DNA of 64,000 nt from Methanosarcina vacuolata Z-761 (GTDB lineage: Archaea > Halobacteriota > Methanosarcinia > Methanosarcinales > Methanosarcinaceae): the NCBI RefSeq assembly GCF_000969905.1, contig NZ_CP009520.1, forward strand, positions 3,038,001-3,102,000. Direction: 5' to 3'. The position numbers and the translations under genes were made by a program. Positions 33,835-46,687 of this stretch are shown one piece after another; within the stretch, counting starts at the first letter, position 1, and each line of letters opens with the position of its first letter. A model generated the notes under the pieces. The model worked only from the letters and a program-made list of their open reading frames with translations. It had not been told where the DNA came from and did no database searches.

Positions 33835-33856
33835 CTCCTAGATTTTTCCCTAGGAG
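33835..33856 (-). promoter_or_regulatory. hairpin covering the ribosome binding site
   Basis: On the minus strand CTCCTAG-GGAAAAAT-CTAGGAG forms a 7-bp stem with an 8-base loop. The second arm contains the TAGGAG ribosome binding site of the signal-peptide frame, so folding would hide it. Confidence 0.5.
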
Positions 33857-33920
33857 GCGGAATCAGGCAAGCTTAAATACAGACAAAGCTAACATAATAA
33901 CTGCCTCTTAGGGCATCTTT

Positions 33921-33963
33921 TATGGAGTTCGTATGAACCGGGAAAGTACATTTGAACTCCATA
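33921..33963. other. 10-bp inverted repeat in the gap upstream of the peptidase
   Basis: TATGGAGTTC (33921-33930) and GAACTCCATA (33954-33963) are exact reverse complements with a 23-base spacer. It may be a terminator or operator. The rest of 33964-34581 is AT-rich, includes a 10-bp AGGTAAAATA tandem repeat at 34350-34392, and shows no convincing gene. Confidence 0.45.
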
Positions 33964-34581
33964 AACTTCTCTTTCTTAACTCTTTATAACTTTTCCGGCC
34001 AATTTCTCTAACTGTGTGATTCTTAAACGAATTTTGAGTCTGGATTACTTTCCAATATTTTTATTGTTTAATGATTTGGCCATAAATTATTTATTTGAGT
34101 ATTATGCCTCAACTCATATTCAAACATACATATAAAAGAAAAGATTAGTTAATTTTAGAATAAATAAGTTTTATTCAAGTTAATGAAAAATAAATATAGT
34201 CTTTTTTGTTTATAAATTATCCAATTCTGATTATATTAGTGTAATCAATTAAAGAGTTCGAAGGACGGGAACTTACCGTTATTGTGAGTTTACGGAATTG
34301 ATCCTTCTTTTTTCCTAAAAAAGAGAGTAAAAAAGTGAAAAAGAAAAAATAAGGTAAAAAAGGTAAAATAAGGTAAAATAGGGTAAAAAGGATGCTATTA
34401 AGGATAATATCTACAAACCCATATCTAAGCAAGATCATATCTACAAAAAGACGAAATTTACATAAACGCTGGCGGAAAGGACGTCTGAATTGACGGCCGC
34501 CGGCAGATTCCTCATAAATTTATACTGAGGAAAACAATATATTCTAAAGTAAAGAAGTGAAAAGGAATTTGCAAGACCGGG

Positions 34582-34596
34582 TACAGAATGTTTCTG
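34582..34596 (-). terminator. hairpin terminator after rps10
   Basis: ACAGAA-ACA-TTCTGT on the minus strand lies 22 bases after the rps10 stop, followed by pyrimidine-rich sequence. It plausibly ends the tuf-rps10 transcript. Confidence 0.4.
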
Positions 34597-34617
34597 TAGC
34601 CTGTCTCTATTTCTCGA

Positions 34618-34962
<345 letters not shown>

Positions 34963-36231
34963 TTATTTCTGCTTAACACTCATGCACATGCCTGCGGCAA
35001 TTGTCATACCCATATCACGGATAGCGAACCTGCCGAGCTGTGGAATTTCTTTTACTGGCTCAATTACCATCGGCTTTGTTGGTTTGATGGTAACGATTGC
35101 TGCATCTCCGGCCTTAAGGAAGGTCGGGTTTTCTTCCTTTACCTGCCCGGTCTTCGGGTCCAGCTTCTTGTTAAGCTCGATCAGCTGGCATGCGATCTGG
35201 GAAGTGTGGGCGTGGAAAACAGGGGTATATCCGGCAGTGATTGCGGATGGGTGCTGCAGAACGACAATCTGTCCTACAAACGTATCAGCTACTTTTGGTG
35301 GGTTGTCAACATGGCCACAAACATCTCCTCTGCGGACATCGGCCTTGCCGATACCACGAACGTTCCAGCCGATGTTATCTCCTGGAAGGGCCTGTGGAAT
35401 TTCTTCATGGTGCATCTCAATGGATTTTACTTCACCAGTTGCTCCGCCTGGCATGAAAACGACCTTGTCGCCCTTCTTCATGGTACCGGTTTCGACTCTG
35501 CCTACAGGCACAGTTCCAATACCGGAGATTGTGTATGCATCTTCCACAGGGATCCTGAGAGGGAGAGTGGATGGTTTTTCAGGCTGTTTGAGGTTGTCGA
35601 GGGCTTCCATCATGGTTAAGCCCTTGTACCAGGGAGTCTTATCACTGTGTTTTACGACATTATCCCCGTTGAATGCAGAGATAGGAATGAAGGGAATTTC
35701 AGCTGGCTTGAACCCGATCATCTTAAGGATACCGGATACCTGTTCCACGACTTCCTTGTATCTTTTCTCGCTGTAGTCTGAAGCATCCATCTTGTTGATT
35801 GCAACAATAAGCTGGTTGATACCGAGAGTTCTGGAAAGGAAGATGTGTTCCTTAGTCTGGGCCATTACACCATCAGGGGCTGCAACGACAAGGACAGCGG
35901 CGTCAGCCTGGGAAGCGCCTGTGATCATGTTCTTTACGAAGTCACGGTGGCCTGGACAGTCTACCACTGTGAAGTAGAACTTATCTGTGTCGAATCTCTT
36001 GTGAGCGATGTCGATTGTTATACCTCTTTCACGCTCTTCCTTAAGAGAGTCCATAACCCATGCGAAGGCGAAGGATTCCTTACCCTTCTGCTTTGCTTCT
36101 TCCTTATACTTCTCGATAATGTGTGCAGGTACAGCTCCTGCGTCATACATTAAGCGTCCGACGAATGTTGATTTTCCATGGTCAATGTGACCAATCACTG
36201 CTAAGTTCATGTGCGGTTTGTCTGCTGCCAT
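34963..36231 (-). CDS. tuf: translation elongation factor EF-1 alpha
   Basis: This 422-residue GTPase brings aminoacyl-tRNA to the ribosome. G1 is [10 protein letters not shown]3 is VDCPGHRDF and G4 is NKMD, followed by the two beta-barrel domains ([17 protein letters not shown], and [12 protein letters not shown] at the end). Start [20 protein letters not shown] fits archaeal proteins, with CAGGAGAAT just before it. A 353-base gap separates it from fusA upstream, so tuf-rps10 probably has its own promoter. Confidence 0.97.
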   Translation of the reverse strand: MAADKPHMNLAVIGHIDHGKSTFVGRLMYDAGAVPAHIIEKYKEEAKQKGKESFAFAWVMDSLKEERERGITIDIAHKRFDTDKFYFTVVDCPGHRDFVKNMITGASQADAAVLVVAAPDGVMAQTKEHIFLSRTLGINQLIVAINKMDASDYSEKRYKEVVEQVSGILKMIGFKPAEIPFIPISAFNGDNVVKHSDKTPWYKGLTMMEALDNLKQPEKPSTLPLRIPVEDAYTISGIGTVPVGRVETGTMKKGDKVVFMPGGATGEVKSIEMHHEEIPQALPGDNIGWNVRGIGKADVRRGDVCGHVDNPPKVADTFVGQIVVLQHPSAITAGYTPVFHAHTSQIACQLIELNKKLDPKTGQVKEENPTFLKAGDAAIVTIKPTKPMVIEPVKEIPQLGRFAIRDMGMTIAAGMCMSVKQK

Positions 36232-36584
36232 ATTATAATTCTCCTGTAATTCTGGATGAGTTTCATTCGTATATCAAATATTTACTATATTAAGATTAGG
36301 GCGGATCTCAATACTGATTCATCTTTTCTATATTCTTTTGTCCGATCAATATTGTTAGTTTTCTCTTTCCGGATACTCTCTTGAACCGCCACTTGGTAAA
36401 TTTCCAGTAGTCTGGACTGCTTTCCCCAATATAGGCATACCTTATTTTAAAGTTTTCCGATTGGCCGTATTCCCAAACCAATAGGGATACTCTTCCCTTC
36501 CAGATCAGTCCGGGTACTCTTGTCTATCCTTTTCGAGGACAGATATATCCATAAAATATTAAGGAAAAGCGGAAAAGATTCCGC
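36232..36584. other. fusA-tuf intergenic region
   Basis: This probably holds the tuf promoter and leader. On the minus strand there are TATA-like stretches CTTTAAAATA (about 36450) and TTAATATAGTAAATATTTG (about 36275-36293). No reading frame of interest is seen. Confidence 0.45.
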
Positions 36585-38777
36585 TTACATTGAAAGGAAG
36601 TCAGAAGCTTTGGGCAATTCTTTCTTCAGGCCCTTCCTTTCTCTGATCTGACCCACAATTTCATTCTGAATACTGGTAGGCACAGTGTCAAAGCCTCCGA
36701 ATTCGGTGCTCCACATGGCACGTCCTTCAGTTGCAGACCTGATCTCACCTGCAAATCCGAACATCTCAGCTACAGGCACTCTGGCCTCAATAATTGCCAG
36801 GTCTCCTTCCGTACTCATGTTAAGAATAATTCCACGGCGGCCCTGCAGTTCCTTTGTTGCACCACCCATTAAAAGCTGGGGCACCTGAACAAAAACCTTC
36901 TGATAAGGTTCGAGCAGAGTGTCGTCTGCCGTAAGCATGCCTGCCTGAATAGCCTGCCTTGAAGCTGGAATGACCTGAGCCGGACCTCTGTGAATTGCGT
37001 CTTCGTGAAGCTTTGCATCTACAAGCACACATTTCACGTTTGCTACAGGTTCCCTTGTAAGCGGGCCTGCACGCATGACTTCCTCAAACCCATCAAGTAT
37101 GAGTTCCATTGTCTCATTCAGGTACTGGATACCTTTGGTCATATCAATAAAGATATTGGAATTGAAGATCCCGACAATGCCTTTTGCTTCTTCTTTCTCC
37201 ATTCCGAGATCGATAAGCTTCTGCCTGCGTTCAAGTTCAGGCAGATTCATATGGATATCACCGGACTTGATAGCATTGACAATCTCAAGGTCAAGGGGTT
37301 CCACATAGATATAGAACCTGTTGTGCCTGTTTGGAGACTTTCCTTCCATAGGTTCGATCTTTTTCTTAATGGTTTCCCTATAAACGACAATTGGCTTGCT
37401 TGTGGTGATTTCCACATTCTTGTCTCTTTCGATCCTGTGGGCAATAACCTCAAGGTGAAGTTCTCCCATACCTGCCATCAGGTGTTCCCCGGTTTCCTCA
37501 TCAAGAGTGATCTGAAGGGTTGGGTCTTCCTTTGCAACCTGTCTGAGCACTTCAATCAATTTAGGCAGGTCTTTGGTATGCTTTGCTTCCACAGCCACAG
37601 TCACTACAGGTTCACTCACGTGCCTGATGCTTTCGAAAGGTGCCATTCCATCAAGGGTTGTTACTGTGGACCCTACGATTGCTTCTTTTAAGCCGGTAAC
37701 TGCAGCAATGTTTCCTGCAGGAATCTTGTCCACCTCAAGCCTTTCCGGACCCATGAAGATACTGACCTGCTGGACTCTGCTTTTCTTTGCAGTCCCTGAG
37801 GTAAAGACCTCCATACCACGGCTAAAAGAACCGCTAAACAGCCTTCCTGTTGCAACTTCACCTGCGTGGGGGTCAACTGAAATGTCAGTTACCATGAACG
37901 CAAGGTCTCCGTCTGCATTTGCATGGGTCATTGAAGTTCCGATTTCGGAGTCCTCGTCTCCATGCCAGATTACCTTTACCCTGTCCTTCTGTGCTTCAAG
38001 AGGGTTTGGCAGGAAGTGAATAACCATATCAAGAACAGCTTCGTGTAGAGGACACTTTTCTGCCAGGGATTTCATGTCTCCGGCTTTACAGAACTCATAC
38101 ACGTCATTAAAAGAGACCCCGGTTTTCTTCATCATGGGCACACTGATTGCCCAGTTATAAAGGGCTGACCCAAAAGCAACAGTACCGGCTGCAGCATCAA
38201 CTCTCCAGCCTGCCTTGTACTTTTCAGGGTTCATGTTCTTGATGAGCTTGTTCACGTGGTCAATAACTTTTCCAAGGCGGACCTGCATTTCCTGGGAATC
38301 GACCTGGAGCTCATTGATCAGCCTGTCAACCTTGTTAACGAAAAGTACAGGCCTGACATGTTCCCTGAGTGCCTGCCTTAGAACGGTCTCGGTCTGGGGC
38401 ATTGTACCTTCAACTGCGTCCACGACAACAACAGCCCCATCCACAGCTCTCATGGCACGAGTGACATCCCCACCAAAGTCGACGTGTCCGGGAGTATCGA
38501 TCAGGTTAATCAGGTAGTCTTCGTTATCAAAAGTGTGAACCATGGAAACGTTGGAGGCATCGATTGTAATACCTCTTTGTTGTTCCTCTTCGTCGGAGTC
38601 CATGAATAACTGTCTGCCTGCAAGTTCCTTGGAAATCATGCCGGCACCGGCTAACAGGTTGTCCGATAATGTAGTTTTTCCGTGGTCAATGTGCGCAACG
38701 ATCCCGATATTTCTTATCTTTACCGGTTCATTCATGAGCGACGTTACGCGCTCGACCATTTTCTTCCTTCGTCCCAT
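36585..38777 (-). CDS. fusA: translation elongation factor EF-2
   Basis: The 730-residue translocase has G1 [10 protein letters not shown]3 [10 protein letters not shown] and G4 NKVD. The domain IV loop [12 protein letters not shown] carries the histidine that is modified to diphthamide in archaea. The ATG at 38777 ([11 protein letters not shown]) fits known archaeal N-termini; a second ATG at 38759 has a good GAAGGA site. It follows rps7 after about 70 bases in the conserved str-like order rps12-rps7-fusA. Confidence 0.97.
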   Translation of the reverse strand: MGRRKKMVERVTSLMNEPVKIRNIGIVAHIDHGKTTLSDNLLAGAGMISKELAGRQLFMDSDEEEQQRGITIDASNVSMVHTFDNEDYLINLIDTPGHVDFGGDVTRAMRAVDGAVVVVDAVEGTMPQTETVLRQALREHVRPVLFVNKVDRLINELQVDSQEMQVRLGKVIDHVNKLIKNMNPEKYKAGWRVDAAAGTVAFGSALYNWAISVPMMKKTGVSFNDVYEFCKAGDMKSLAEKCPLHEAVLDMVIHFLPNPLEAQKDRVKVIWHGDEDSEIGTSMTHANADGDLAFMVTDISVDPHAGEVATGRLFSGSFSRGMEVFTSGTAKKSRVQQVSIFMGPERLEVDKIPAGNIAAVTGLKEAIVGSTVTTLDGMAPFESIRHVSEPVVTVAVEAKHTKDLPKLIEVLRQVAKEDPTLQITLDEETGEHLMAGMGELHLEVIAHRIERDKNVEITTSKPIVVYRETIKKKIEPMEGKSPNRHNRFYIYVEPLDLEIVNAIKSGDIHMNLPELERRQKLIDLGMEKEEAKGIVGIFNSNIFIDMTKGIQYLNETMELILDGFEEVMRAGPLTREPVANVKCVLVDAKLHEDAIHRGPAQVIPASRQAIQAGMLTADDTLLEPYQKVFVQVPQLLMGGATKELQGRRGIILNMSTEGDLAIIEARVPVAEMFGFAGEIRSATEGRAMWSTEFGGFDTVPTSIQNEIVGQIRERKGLKKELPKASDFLSM

Positions 38778-38846
38778 GCTAATACCTTGTAAACAAATGT
38801 AATCTAGATCTATAATTTCTTATATCGAGGCAACCCGCATAAGCGA

Positions 38847-39916
<1,070 letters not shown>

Positions 39917-39944
39917 TTAATGGATCAATGTAAATTAAGTTAGA

Positions 39945-40370
39945 TTACTGCAGGATCACATCTTCTATATTATGATGGCGACGGGCAAGCATCTTTACTT
40001 TTTCTATATTTTTCCCATTGCGGCCTATGGCAAGCCCCTTCTCTTTATTGGGTACCTCTACATAAGCTAATCGCTTGCCATTTTTGTTTATAATGTTTAC
40101 CGAACTCACGGAAACAGGTCCGAAGGCGTTCTTCAGGAAGGTGACAGGTTCATCTGAATATTCCACAAGTTCTATTGGTTTGTCCAGAGCCTTTTTAACA
40201 CGGTTTATATTCTCCCCATTTCTGCCTATAGCAAGTCCCATATCACCCTGTTTTACGACATATACGAGCCTTTCCTCTTCAGGAATGCAGTCGAGGATTT
40301 TAGCTCGTGTCATATTTTCAAATAACGCAATGTACTGGATGCTTTCTGCAGTAAGTCTTATTTCACCCAA
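39945..40370 (-). CDS. nusA: NusA-like transcription factor (KH domains only)
   Basis: The 141-residue archaeal NusA has two KH domains with GxxG loops in GLAIGRNGENINRVKKAL and GLAIGRNGKNIEKVKMLAR, and lacks the bacterial N-terminal and S1 domains. It binds RNA and is thought to affect termination. The start is a TTG (TTG GGT GAA ATA) with GGAG upstream. It lies 20 bases after rpl30e and is co-transcribed with rps12. Confidence 0.95.
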   Translation of the reverse strand: MGEIRLTAESIQYIALFENMTRAKILDCIPEEERLVYVVKQGDMGLAIGRNGENINRVKKALDKPIELVEYSDEPVTFLKNAFGPVSVSSVNIINKNGKRLAYVEVPNKEKGLAIGRNGKNIEKVKMLARRHHNIEDVILQ

Positions 40371-40390
40371 GACGTTGCCAACTCCTTCTG

Positions 40391-40711
<321 letters not shown>

Positions 40712-40944
40712 CTACTCTATCTCTTTCCTAATAAAGATTTTCCAAGCTCGGTGAATATATGGTACTCTAAATACCTGATGCCTTATATTTATTTTCTGGT
40801 TATGATCCTCACAGACTCGAGTTTCTGCATCAGGATTTTCCGAGTTTTGTAAAGGTAATGAATACCTGATCTGAAGTGGTCTTCTATCAGGCTACGAATT
40901 TAAATAATTATAGGTTGAGTTTCAGGTTTTTTGCCCTGAGACCT

Positions 40945-42204
40945 TCACTCTTCTGCTGCTTCTGCTGCTTCTGCTGCTTCTGCTGCTTCTGCTGCTTCTG
41001 CTGCTTCTGCTGCTTCTGCTGCTTCTACTGCTTCTTCGATTTCATCTCTTCTTCTGGTTATAAGATGCACGTCTCCGGTACCCATACGGATAGGCTGGCC
41101 TACGATAATATTTTCCGTGACCCCCTGGAGTTGATCCACATCACCGCGCATCCCTGCATCCAGCAGGTGATTTACCGTAACTTCAAAAGCTGCACGGGCA
41201 AAGACACTTGCCTTTTCACCTGAAATTCCATGCCTTCCTATCTGTTTTACTTCCCCGTCACAGGTCATAAGATCAGACACGAGCATAATATGTCGGATGT
41301 CCACAGTAAGACCCTGTTCACGTAGGGTATCTGTCGCTTCCTTAATAATCGCATTCCTAGCAGCTTCGATCCCAAGCACTTCATAAATTTCATTAATATT
41401 ATTTGTACTTGTTCTTGTCTTGTCCACACCTTCGAACTGAAGCACTTCACGCAGGGCCGAACCTTCAGTATAGAGTGTATATTCTTCCCCTTCCTTACGG
41501 ACTACCACACGCTTGATCCCTTCTATCCCTTTCAGGGTGACATTGTGGATACTTTTTGCAAGCTGGAGAAGCTCCCTGTAAGAAGGCTCTCCCGGGGCAA
41601 TAATAATCTGGTTGTCTATATCCGGGGAAATGGTAACCATTACATTCAATTCTTCATTGAACCTTTCTTTTACCTGGTCTATAGTAATATTCCTGCCTTC
41701 CATCGCCTTCTCATGCAGGTCAATTATCAATTTCATCTGGGAAAGGTCAGTGGTCACATCAGCAATATGGTCGATTTTCGTTGCTTCAATTTCCCAGGCA
41801 AGAGCTCTTGTTTTTTCCCTGTCGTAAGCATAATCTTCAGGATTATCTTTAGAAAGGGCAATTGTCATCATAGGAGTACTCGGAATTTTTCGAGCATCCA
41901 CAATTTCTATAAGACGGGGCAGACCGAGAGTAACGTTAATCTCAGCCACACCAGCGTAGTGGAAGGTACGCATTGTCATCTGGGTACCCGGTTCCCCTAT
42001 AGACTGAGCTGCAACCACACCGGCAGCGTCACAGGGCTCAATGCATGAGGTATGATACTCTTCCATTACATTTTCTATAATCTCTTCCATTTCCTTCTTA
42101 CTTACTCCGGCTTTGATGACATCCTCTCTGAGAGTATTAAGGATATTTGAAGGGAGAGGCAGATCTTTTATCATACTATCGATTGTACTTTCACTGATAC
42201 TCAT
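40945..42204 (-). CDS. rpoA2: DNA-directed RNA polymerase subunit A''
   Basis: This is the C-terminal half of the largest subunit. It has the trigger-loop region ([20 protein letters not shown] then [15 protein letters not shown]) and the jaw and clamp segments ending [20 protein letters not shown]. The protein ends with about nine Glu-Ala-Ala repeats encoded by a 9-bp tandem repeat (about 40950-41035), which is not part of the normal family end. It starts on the last base of the rpoA1 stop. Confidence 0.96.
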   Translation of the reverse strand: MSISESTIDSMIKDLPLPSNILNTLREDVIKAGVSKKEMEEIIENVMEEYHTSCIEPCDAAGVVAAQSIGEPGTQMTMRTFHYAGVAEINVTLGLPRLIEIVDARKIPSTPMMTIALSKDNPEDYAYDREKTRALAWEIEATKIDHIADVTTDLSQMKLIIDLHEKAMEGRNITIDQVKERFNEELNVMVTISPDIDNQIIIAPGEPSYRELLQLAKSIHNVTLKGIEGIKRVVVRKEGEEYTLYTEGSALREVLQFEGVDKTRTSTNNINEIYEVLGIEAARNAIIKEATDTLREQGLTVDIRHIMLVSDLMTCDGEVKQIGRHGISGEKASVFARAAFEVTVNHLLDAGMRGDVDQLQGVTENIIVGQPIRMGTGDVHLITRRRDEIEEAVEAAEAAEAAEAAEAAEAAEAAEAAEE

Positions 42205-44846
42205 CAGGCCACCTCCCGGTTTGCTATGGAACGGACAATCCTGTGAATTGTATCGGGTTTGCTGAAATCGCTTTTTGTAGGGTTAATCCCATCTTCTCCA
42301 TATTTAAACTGCACGAGCACACCTCTGGTATCCCTGACTGTAAGGTCATACTGGACCTCAAGATCCTGGAGCGCATTGACAAGTCTCCTCTGCAGGTACC
42401 CTGATTGCGATGTCCTGACTGCGGTGTCCACAAGACCTTCCCTACCACCGATTGCATGGAAGAAATATTCAGTCGGGTTAAGCCCGCTTTTGTAGCTTGC
42501 CTTTACGAACCCGTGGGCATCTGAACCAAGATCCCCCTTCTGGAAATGGGGCAGTGTCCTACCTTCATACCCTCTGCGGATACGTTCACCACGCACGGCC
42601 TGCTGGCCAACACAGGCTGCCATCTGAGTAAGGTTCAGGATGGAACCTCTAGCCCCCGAACGGGCCATGATAACTGCCGAATTTTCAAGCCCCATATGGC
42701 TGTCTGCTATGTTACCTGTCTCGTCTCTGGCCTTTCCAAGCTTCTGCATGATGCTCATTTCAATTGTCTCATCAAGGGTTCTTCCAGGAAGAGGTTCAAG
42801 CTCCTTATTCTGGTAAGATTTGATGAGGTTCTGCACAGCATCTTCAGCTTTGCCGAGGACTTCATTGATCTGGATCCTGGCTTCTTTCGGAATATCTTCA
42901 TCAGCGATTCCGAAACTCAGGCCTGTCCGCATAATAGCCCTAACTGCAAGCATGGTCATATTATCTATAAAGCGAGCTCCGGCTTCAGGGCCTATTTCCT
43001 TGATAATACGGTCCTGAACTTTTCCTTTGAATGCTCCGATGGCTGCCTCGTCTATCGTTCCTTTAATGAGCTCCCCGTCCCGGATTACCACATAGGCATC
43101 GTTCGGGCACTCCTCTTTCTTGCAGGTATCGCAGTGCGAGCAGACCTGGGCTGCAAACTGTGTATTAAGGTTTTTAGGCAAGATCTGGCTGAAAATTTGC
43201 TTTCCTGTCCAGTAGGGCTTTCCGTCTGAATCGTGCCCTGCAGGAGAAGGCAACTCTTTGATACCGCTTTTTCGGAGCATATCGTAAGCGTCATCGGCGG
43301 AGATGTGATTCTCAAAACGTGTCAGCAGGAAAAGCCCTGAAATATGGTCATGGATCCCGCCTATAATAGGACCGCCGAAACGCGGGGAAAGAATGTTTTC
43401 CTGAACCTGCATCAGGATCTTTGCCTCAGCCCTGGACTCTTCGGTCTGAAGGGCGTGCATGTTCATCTCGTCCCCATCAAAGTCAGCGTTATATGGAGGG
43501 CATACAGCAGGATTCAGCCTGAAGGTCTTATTCGGAAGCACCTTCACAGAATGAGCCATAATACTCATCTTGTGCAGAGACGGCTGCCTGTTAAAGAGTA
43601 CAATATCTCCATCCTTTAACTGACGTTCAACTGTCCATCCGAACTCCAGCTTTTCGGCAAGGTCGTCTTTGTTTACATTAGTAACTTTTATACGTCTGCC
43701 ATCGGGACGCAGTACATAGTTTGCTCCTGGGTGTATATCCTCCCCATTGCGCACGTAAATCTTGAGCTGTTCTATATTCCTTGGTGTTACCACCGAGGGC
43801 ATTGTCAGGATCCTTGCAATGGGCATAGGAACCCCTACCTCATTAATACTCAGGTTTGGGTCCGGAGAAATTACCGTACGGGCCGAGAAGTTAACACGTT
43901 TACCTGACAGACTTCCTCTAAAACGCCCTTCCTTACCCTTTAAACGCTGAGAGAGAGTCTTTAATGGCCTGCCTGACCTGTGCCTTGCAGGAGGTATCCC
44001 TGAGACAGAATTGTCAAAGAAGGTTGTAACGTGATACTGAAGGAGTTCCCAGAGGTCTTCAATAATAAGCTGAGGAGCGCCAGCTTCCCTGTTTTCCTGG
44101 AAGCGCTGGTTAATTCTGATAATGTCTACGAGTTTGTGGGTCAGGTCGTCTTCACTACGCTGCCCAGATTCAAGGGTAATCGAAGGACGGACCGTAACAG
44201 GAGGTACAGGCAGGACGGTAAGGATCATCCATTCAGGCCTTGCATTCTTCGGGTCCATTCCTATAACCCGAATATCGTCGTCAGGGATATTCTCAAAACG
44301 GTCCCTTATCTCGGTAGGGGTCAGCTTCTCCCCGTTTTCGAGATACTCGCTGGGTTTTTCAAATTTAATTTCCAGCTGTTCCTCGTTACAGTAGGGGCAG
44401 GTCTTTACTTTGCTGGCCTCTTTATAAGCCTCGTTAATCAGGTCATCAGGCATATGCCCGATTTCCTCAATGCCTATAAGCTGGTCCAGAAAATGCTGTT
44501 TCTGCGCAGAGTCAAGCAGAATCCTGCTACATTTTCTGCAGGTTGCCCTGAGAAGTTTTCGGATTACTTTATTGAAACCAACGTGAACCACCGGGGCGAC
44601 AAGTTCAATGTGCCCGAAGTGTCCAGGACATTCGCCTGCTCGCCCTGAACAGGTCTTGCAGCGAAGCCCGGGGTCAATAACTCCGAGTCTCGTGTCCATA
44701 AGCCCCATGTCAATTGGAAATCCGTCATCGTCGTAAGTGTCGGCTGTGATGATCGGAGTTGAACTCATTTTACGGATCTCTTTTGGAGACAGTAAGCCGA
44801 ATTTAATAGAAGCAATTCTTTTCGGAATTGGAGGTACATTTGCCAT
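42204..44846 (-). CDS. rpoA1: DNA-directed RNA polymerase subunit A'
   Basis: The 880-residue catalytic subunit has an N-terminal zinc site ([20 protein letters not shown]), a second cysteine cluster ([13 protein letters not shown] and CPYCNEEQ), the bridge-to-active-site block [20 protein letters not shown] and the catalytic [12 protein letters not shown] (about residue 450), whose three aspartates bind Mg2+. It ends before the trigger loop, which is on A''. It begins 12 bases after rpoB1. Confidence 0.97.
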   Translation of the reverse strand: MANVPPIPKRIASIKFGLLSPKEIRKMSSTPIITADTYDDDGFPIDMGLMDTRLGVIDPGLRCKTCSGRAGECPGHFGHIELVAPVVHVGFNKVIRKLLRATCRKCSRILLDSAQKQHFLDQLIGIEEIGHMPDDLINEAYKEASKVKTCPYCNEEQLEIKFEKPSEYLENGEKLTPTEIRDRFENIPDDDIRVIGMDPKNARPEWMILTVLPVPPVTVRPSITLESGQRSEDDLTHKLVDIIRINQRFQENREAGAPQLIIEDLWELLQYHVTTFFDNSVSGIPPARHRSGRPLKTLSQRLKGKEGRFRGSLSGKRVNFSARTVISPDPNLSINEVGVPMPIARILTMPSVVTPRNIEQLKIYVRNGEDIHPGANYVLRPDGRRIKVTNVNKDDLAEKLEFGWTVERQLKDGDIVLFNRQPSLHKMSIMAHSVKVLPNKTFRLNPAVCPPYNADFDGDEMNMHALQTEESRAEAKILMQVQENILSPRFGGPIIGGIHDHISGLFLLTRFENHISADDAYDMLRKSGIKELPSPAGHDSDGKPYWTGKQIFSQILPKNLNTQFAAQVCSHCDTCKKEECPNDAYVVIRDGELIKGTIDEAAIGAFKGKVQDRIIKEIGPEAGARFIDNMTMLAVRAIMRTGLSFGIADEDIPKEARIQINEVLGKAEDAVQNLIKSYQNKELEPLPGRTLDETIEMSIMQKLGKARDETGNIADSHMGLENSAVIMARSGARGSILNLTQMAACVGQQAVRGERIRRGYEGRTLPHFQKGDLGSDAHGFVKASYKSGLNPTEYFFHAIGGREGLVDTAVRTSQSGYLQRRLVNALQDLEVQYDLTVRDTRGVLVQFKYGEDGINPTKSDFSKPDTIHRIVRSIANREVA

Positions 44847-44858
44847 ATCCGCCTCACC

Positions 44859-46673
44859 TCATACCGCATCTTCAAGTTTAAGCCTGGGCGCAACTCCCAG
44901 GGATTTGATTTCGTCCAGCAGTAGCTTGAATGCATAGCTCATTTCCACAGGGTATATATCCGTGTCAGCCCCGCAGGTTGAGCAGAAAGCGACATTTCGC
45001 TGCTTATCATACGTTGCAATCATTCCACAGTGAGAGCAGACAAGTTCCACAACCTTGTCCGACTCGTCAAGCAGCCTTTCTTTTAATGACATGGCAGCTC
45101 CGTGCCCTACCAGCACATCACGCTCCATTTCTCCGAATCTGAGACCACCTTCTCTGGCTCGGCCTTCGGTTGGCTGGCGGGTAAGCACCTGTACAGGTCC
45201 ACGGGACCTTGCATGCATCTTCGAAGTAACCATGTGGTGCAGTTTCTGGTAGAGAATGACCCCAACAAAGACATCTGCAGGGATCATCTTGCCGGTTGCT
45301 CCATCGTAGAAAATTTCTTTTCCGGTATGGGCAAACCCATGCTTTTTCAGGGCTTCTCTGAGGTCTTCTTCGTTCTCCCCTGAGAAAGCTGTTGCATTAA
45401 CCCGTCTGCCTTCCATAGAACCTACTTTTCCCCCAATCATTTCCAGGACGTGACCTACAGTCATACGGGAAGGAATTGCATGTGGGTTGATCATCAGGTC
45501 CGGAGTCAGGCCGGATTCCGTAAACGGCATATCTGCAATCGGGACTTTCAGGCCGATAACTCCTTTTTGCCCGTGCCTTGAAGCGAATTTGTCCCCAATG
45601 TCAGGAATCCTTTCATCTCTTACTTTTACTTTGGCAAGCCTGGTTCCGTTAATGGATTCAGTCAGGATAACCGTGTCAACAATTCCGGTTTCATTTGACC
45701 GCATTGTGATCGAGCTTTCTCTCCTCTGCTCTACTGAAATCCCGAAGTCTGATGGTTCTTCAAGGAACCTTGGTGGACTGGTCTTTCCGATAAGCACGTC
45801 GTTGGGGCCTACCGGAGTTTCGGGATTTACAAGCCCATCTGTATCCAGGTTCGCATAGGCTTCTGCACTGCGCGCTCCACGGTATTCGGAGTCAGGGATC
45901 TCGAACTTGTCTTCCTGTCCACCCGGATACCTGCGTTCTTCTCCTTCAAAAGTCCTGAGGAAGTGACTTCTTCCGAGGCCTCTATCAATTGAGCCTTTAT
46001 TGAAAATCAGGGCGTCTTCAATGTTATACCCTTCATAGGACAGGATTGCGACCACAAAGTTCTGGCCCGCAGGTCTGTCATCAAAACCGATTGCTTCAGA
46101 GGTTCTGGTTCTGGTCATTGCTCTCTGAGGGTAGTGAAGGACATGAGCCCGTGTATCAGGTCTGAGCTTCTGGTTTGCGGTTGCAACCCCGATACACTGT
46201 TTGATCATGGCTGCACCCATGGTGTTACGCGGAGATGCATTATGTTCAGGATAAGGCACCATTCCCGTAGAGATTCCAAGAATAAGTTCAGGATCAATCT
46301 CCATGTGAGTGTGCTTTGGAGTAAGGTCAGCCTCATAGAGTCCTATGTAGGCATTTTCCTCTTCTTCGGCATCGAGATACTCTATGCAGCCTTCTTTTAC
46401 CAGGTCATCAAAGTTGATTTCTTTGTTCTTAATTTTCTCTACGTGCTCTGGAGTTACCTTGAGAGCCCCGTTCTCCACAACCAAAAGGGGTCTTCTTGCT
46501 CTGCCCATGTCGGAGTTTATAATTACTTCTCTTGTATTGTTGTTAAGAGCGACATTGACCTGCCTAGATATGAACCCCTGCCGCCTCATCTTTCTAAGCT
46601 CGTCCACAAGTTCCGCAGGGTTATCGTGGGTCCCGACAAGCTCCCCGTTTATGAATACTTTTGCTTTAGTCAT
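44859..46673 (-). CDS. rpoB1: DNA-directed RNA polymerase subunit B'
   Basis: The C-terminal half of the second-largest subunit has [20 protein letters not shown], the hybrid-binding block ([20 protein letters not shown]), and the zinc site [10 protein letters not shown] with CSTCGADT near the end. The ATG at 46673 ([12 protein letters not shown]) is used because the longer frame begins with a TTG inside the rpoB2 stop region. GAGGGG lies 10 bases before it. Confidence 0.96.
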   Translation of the reverse strand: MTKAKVFINGELVGTHDNPAELVDELRKMRRQGFISRQVNVALNNNTREVIINSDMGRARRPLLVVENGALKVTPEHVEKIKNKEINFDDLVKEGCIEYLDAEEEENAYIGLYEADLTPKHTHMEIDPELILGISTGMVPYPEHNASPRNTMGAAMIKQCIGVATANQKLRPDTRAHVLHYPQRAMTRTRTSEAIGFDDRPAGQNFVVAILSYEGYNIEDALIFNKGSIDRGLGRSHFLRTFEGEERRYPGGQEDKFEIPDSEYRGARSAEAYANLDTDGLVNPETPVGPNDVLIGKTSPPRFLEEPSDFGISVEQRRESSITMRSNETGIVDTVILTESINGTRLAKVKVRDERIPDIGDKFASRHGQKGVIGLKVPIADMPFTESGLTPDLMINPHAIPSRMTVGHVLEMIGGKVGSMEGRRVNATAFSGENEEDLREALKKHGFAHTGKEIFYDGATGKMIPADVFVGVILYQKLHHMVTSKMHARSRGPVQVLTRQPTEGRAREGGLRFGEMERDVLVGHGAAMSLKERLLDESDKVVELVCSHCGMIATYDKQRNVAFCSTCGADTDIYPVEMSYAFKLLLDEIKSLGVAPRLKLEDAV

Positions 46674-46687
46674 CTGGCATCGACCCC

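Noticed and set aside
34217-34438. 73-codon minus frame with a Phe-rich hydrophobic tract
   Set aside because: It is the reverse of an A-rich AGGTAAAATA repeat and has no ribosome binding site or family features.
40876-41223. Plus-strand frame with a long Cys-Phe repeat
   Set aside because: Antisense translation of the Glu-Ala-Ala repeat in rpoA2.
42546-43229. Long plus-strand frames antisense to rpoA1, rpoB1 and fusA
   Set aside because: They are shadows of highly conserved minus-strand genes with GC-biased third positions; no independent support.
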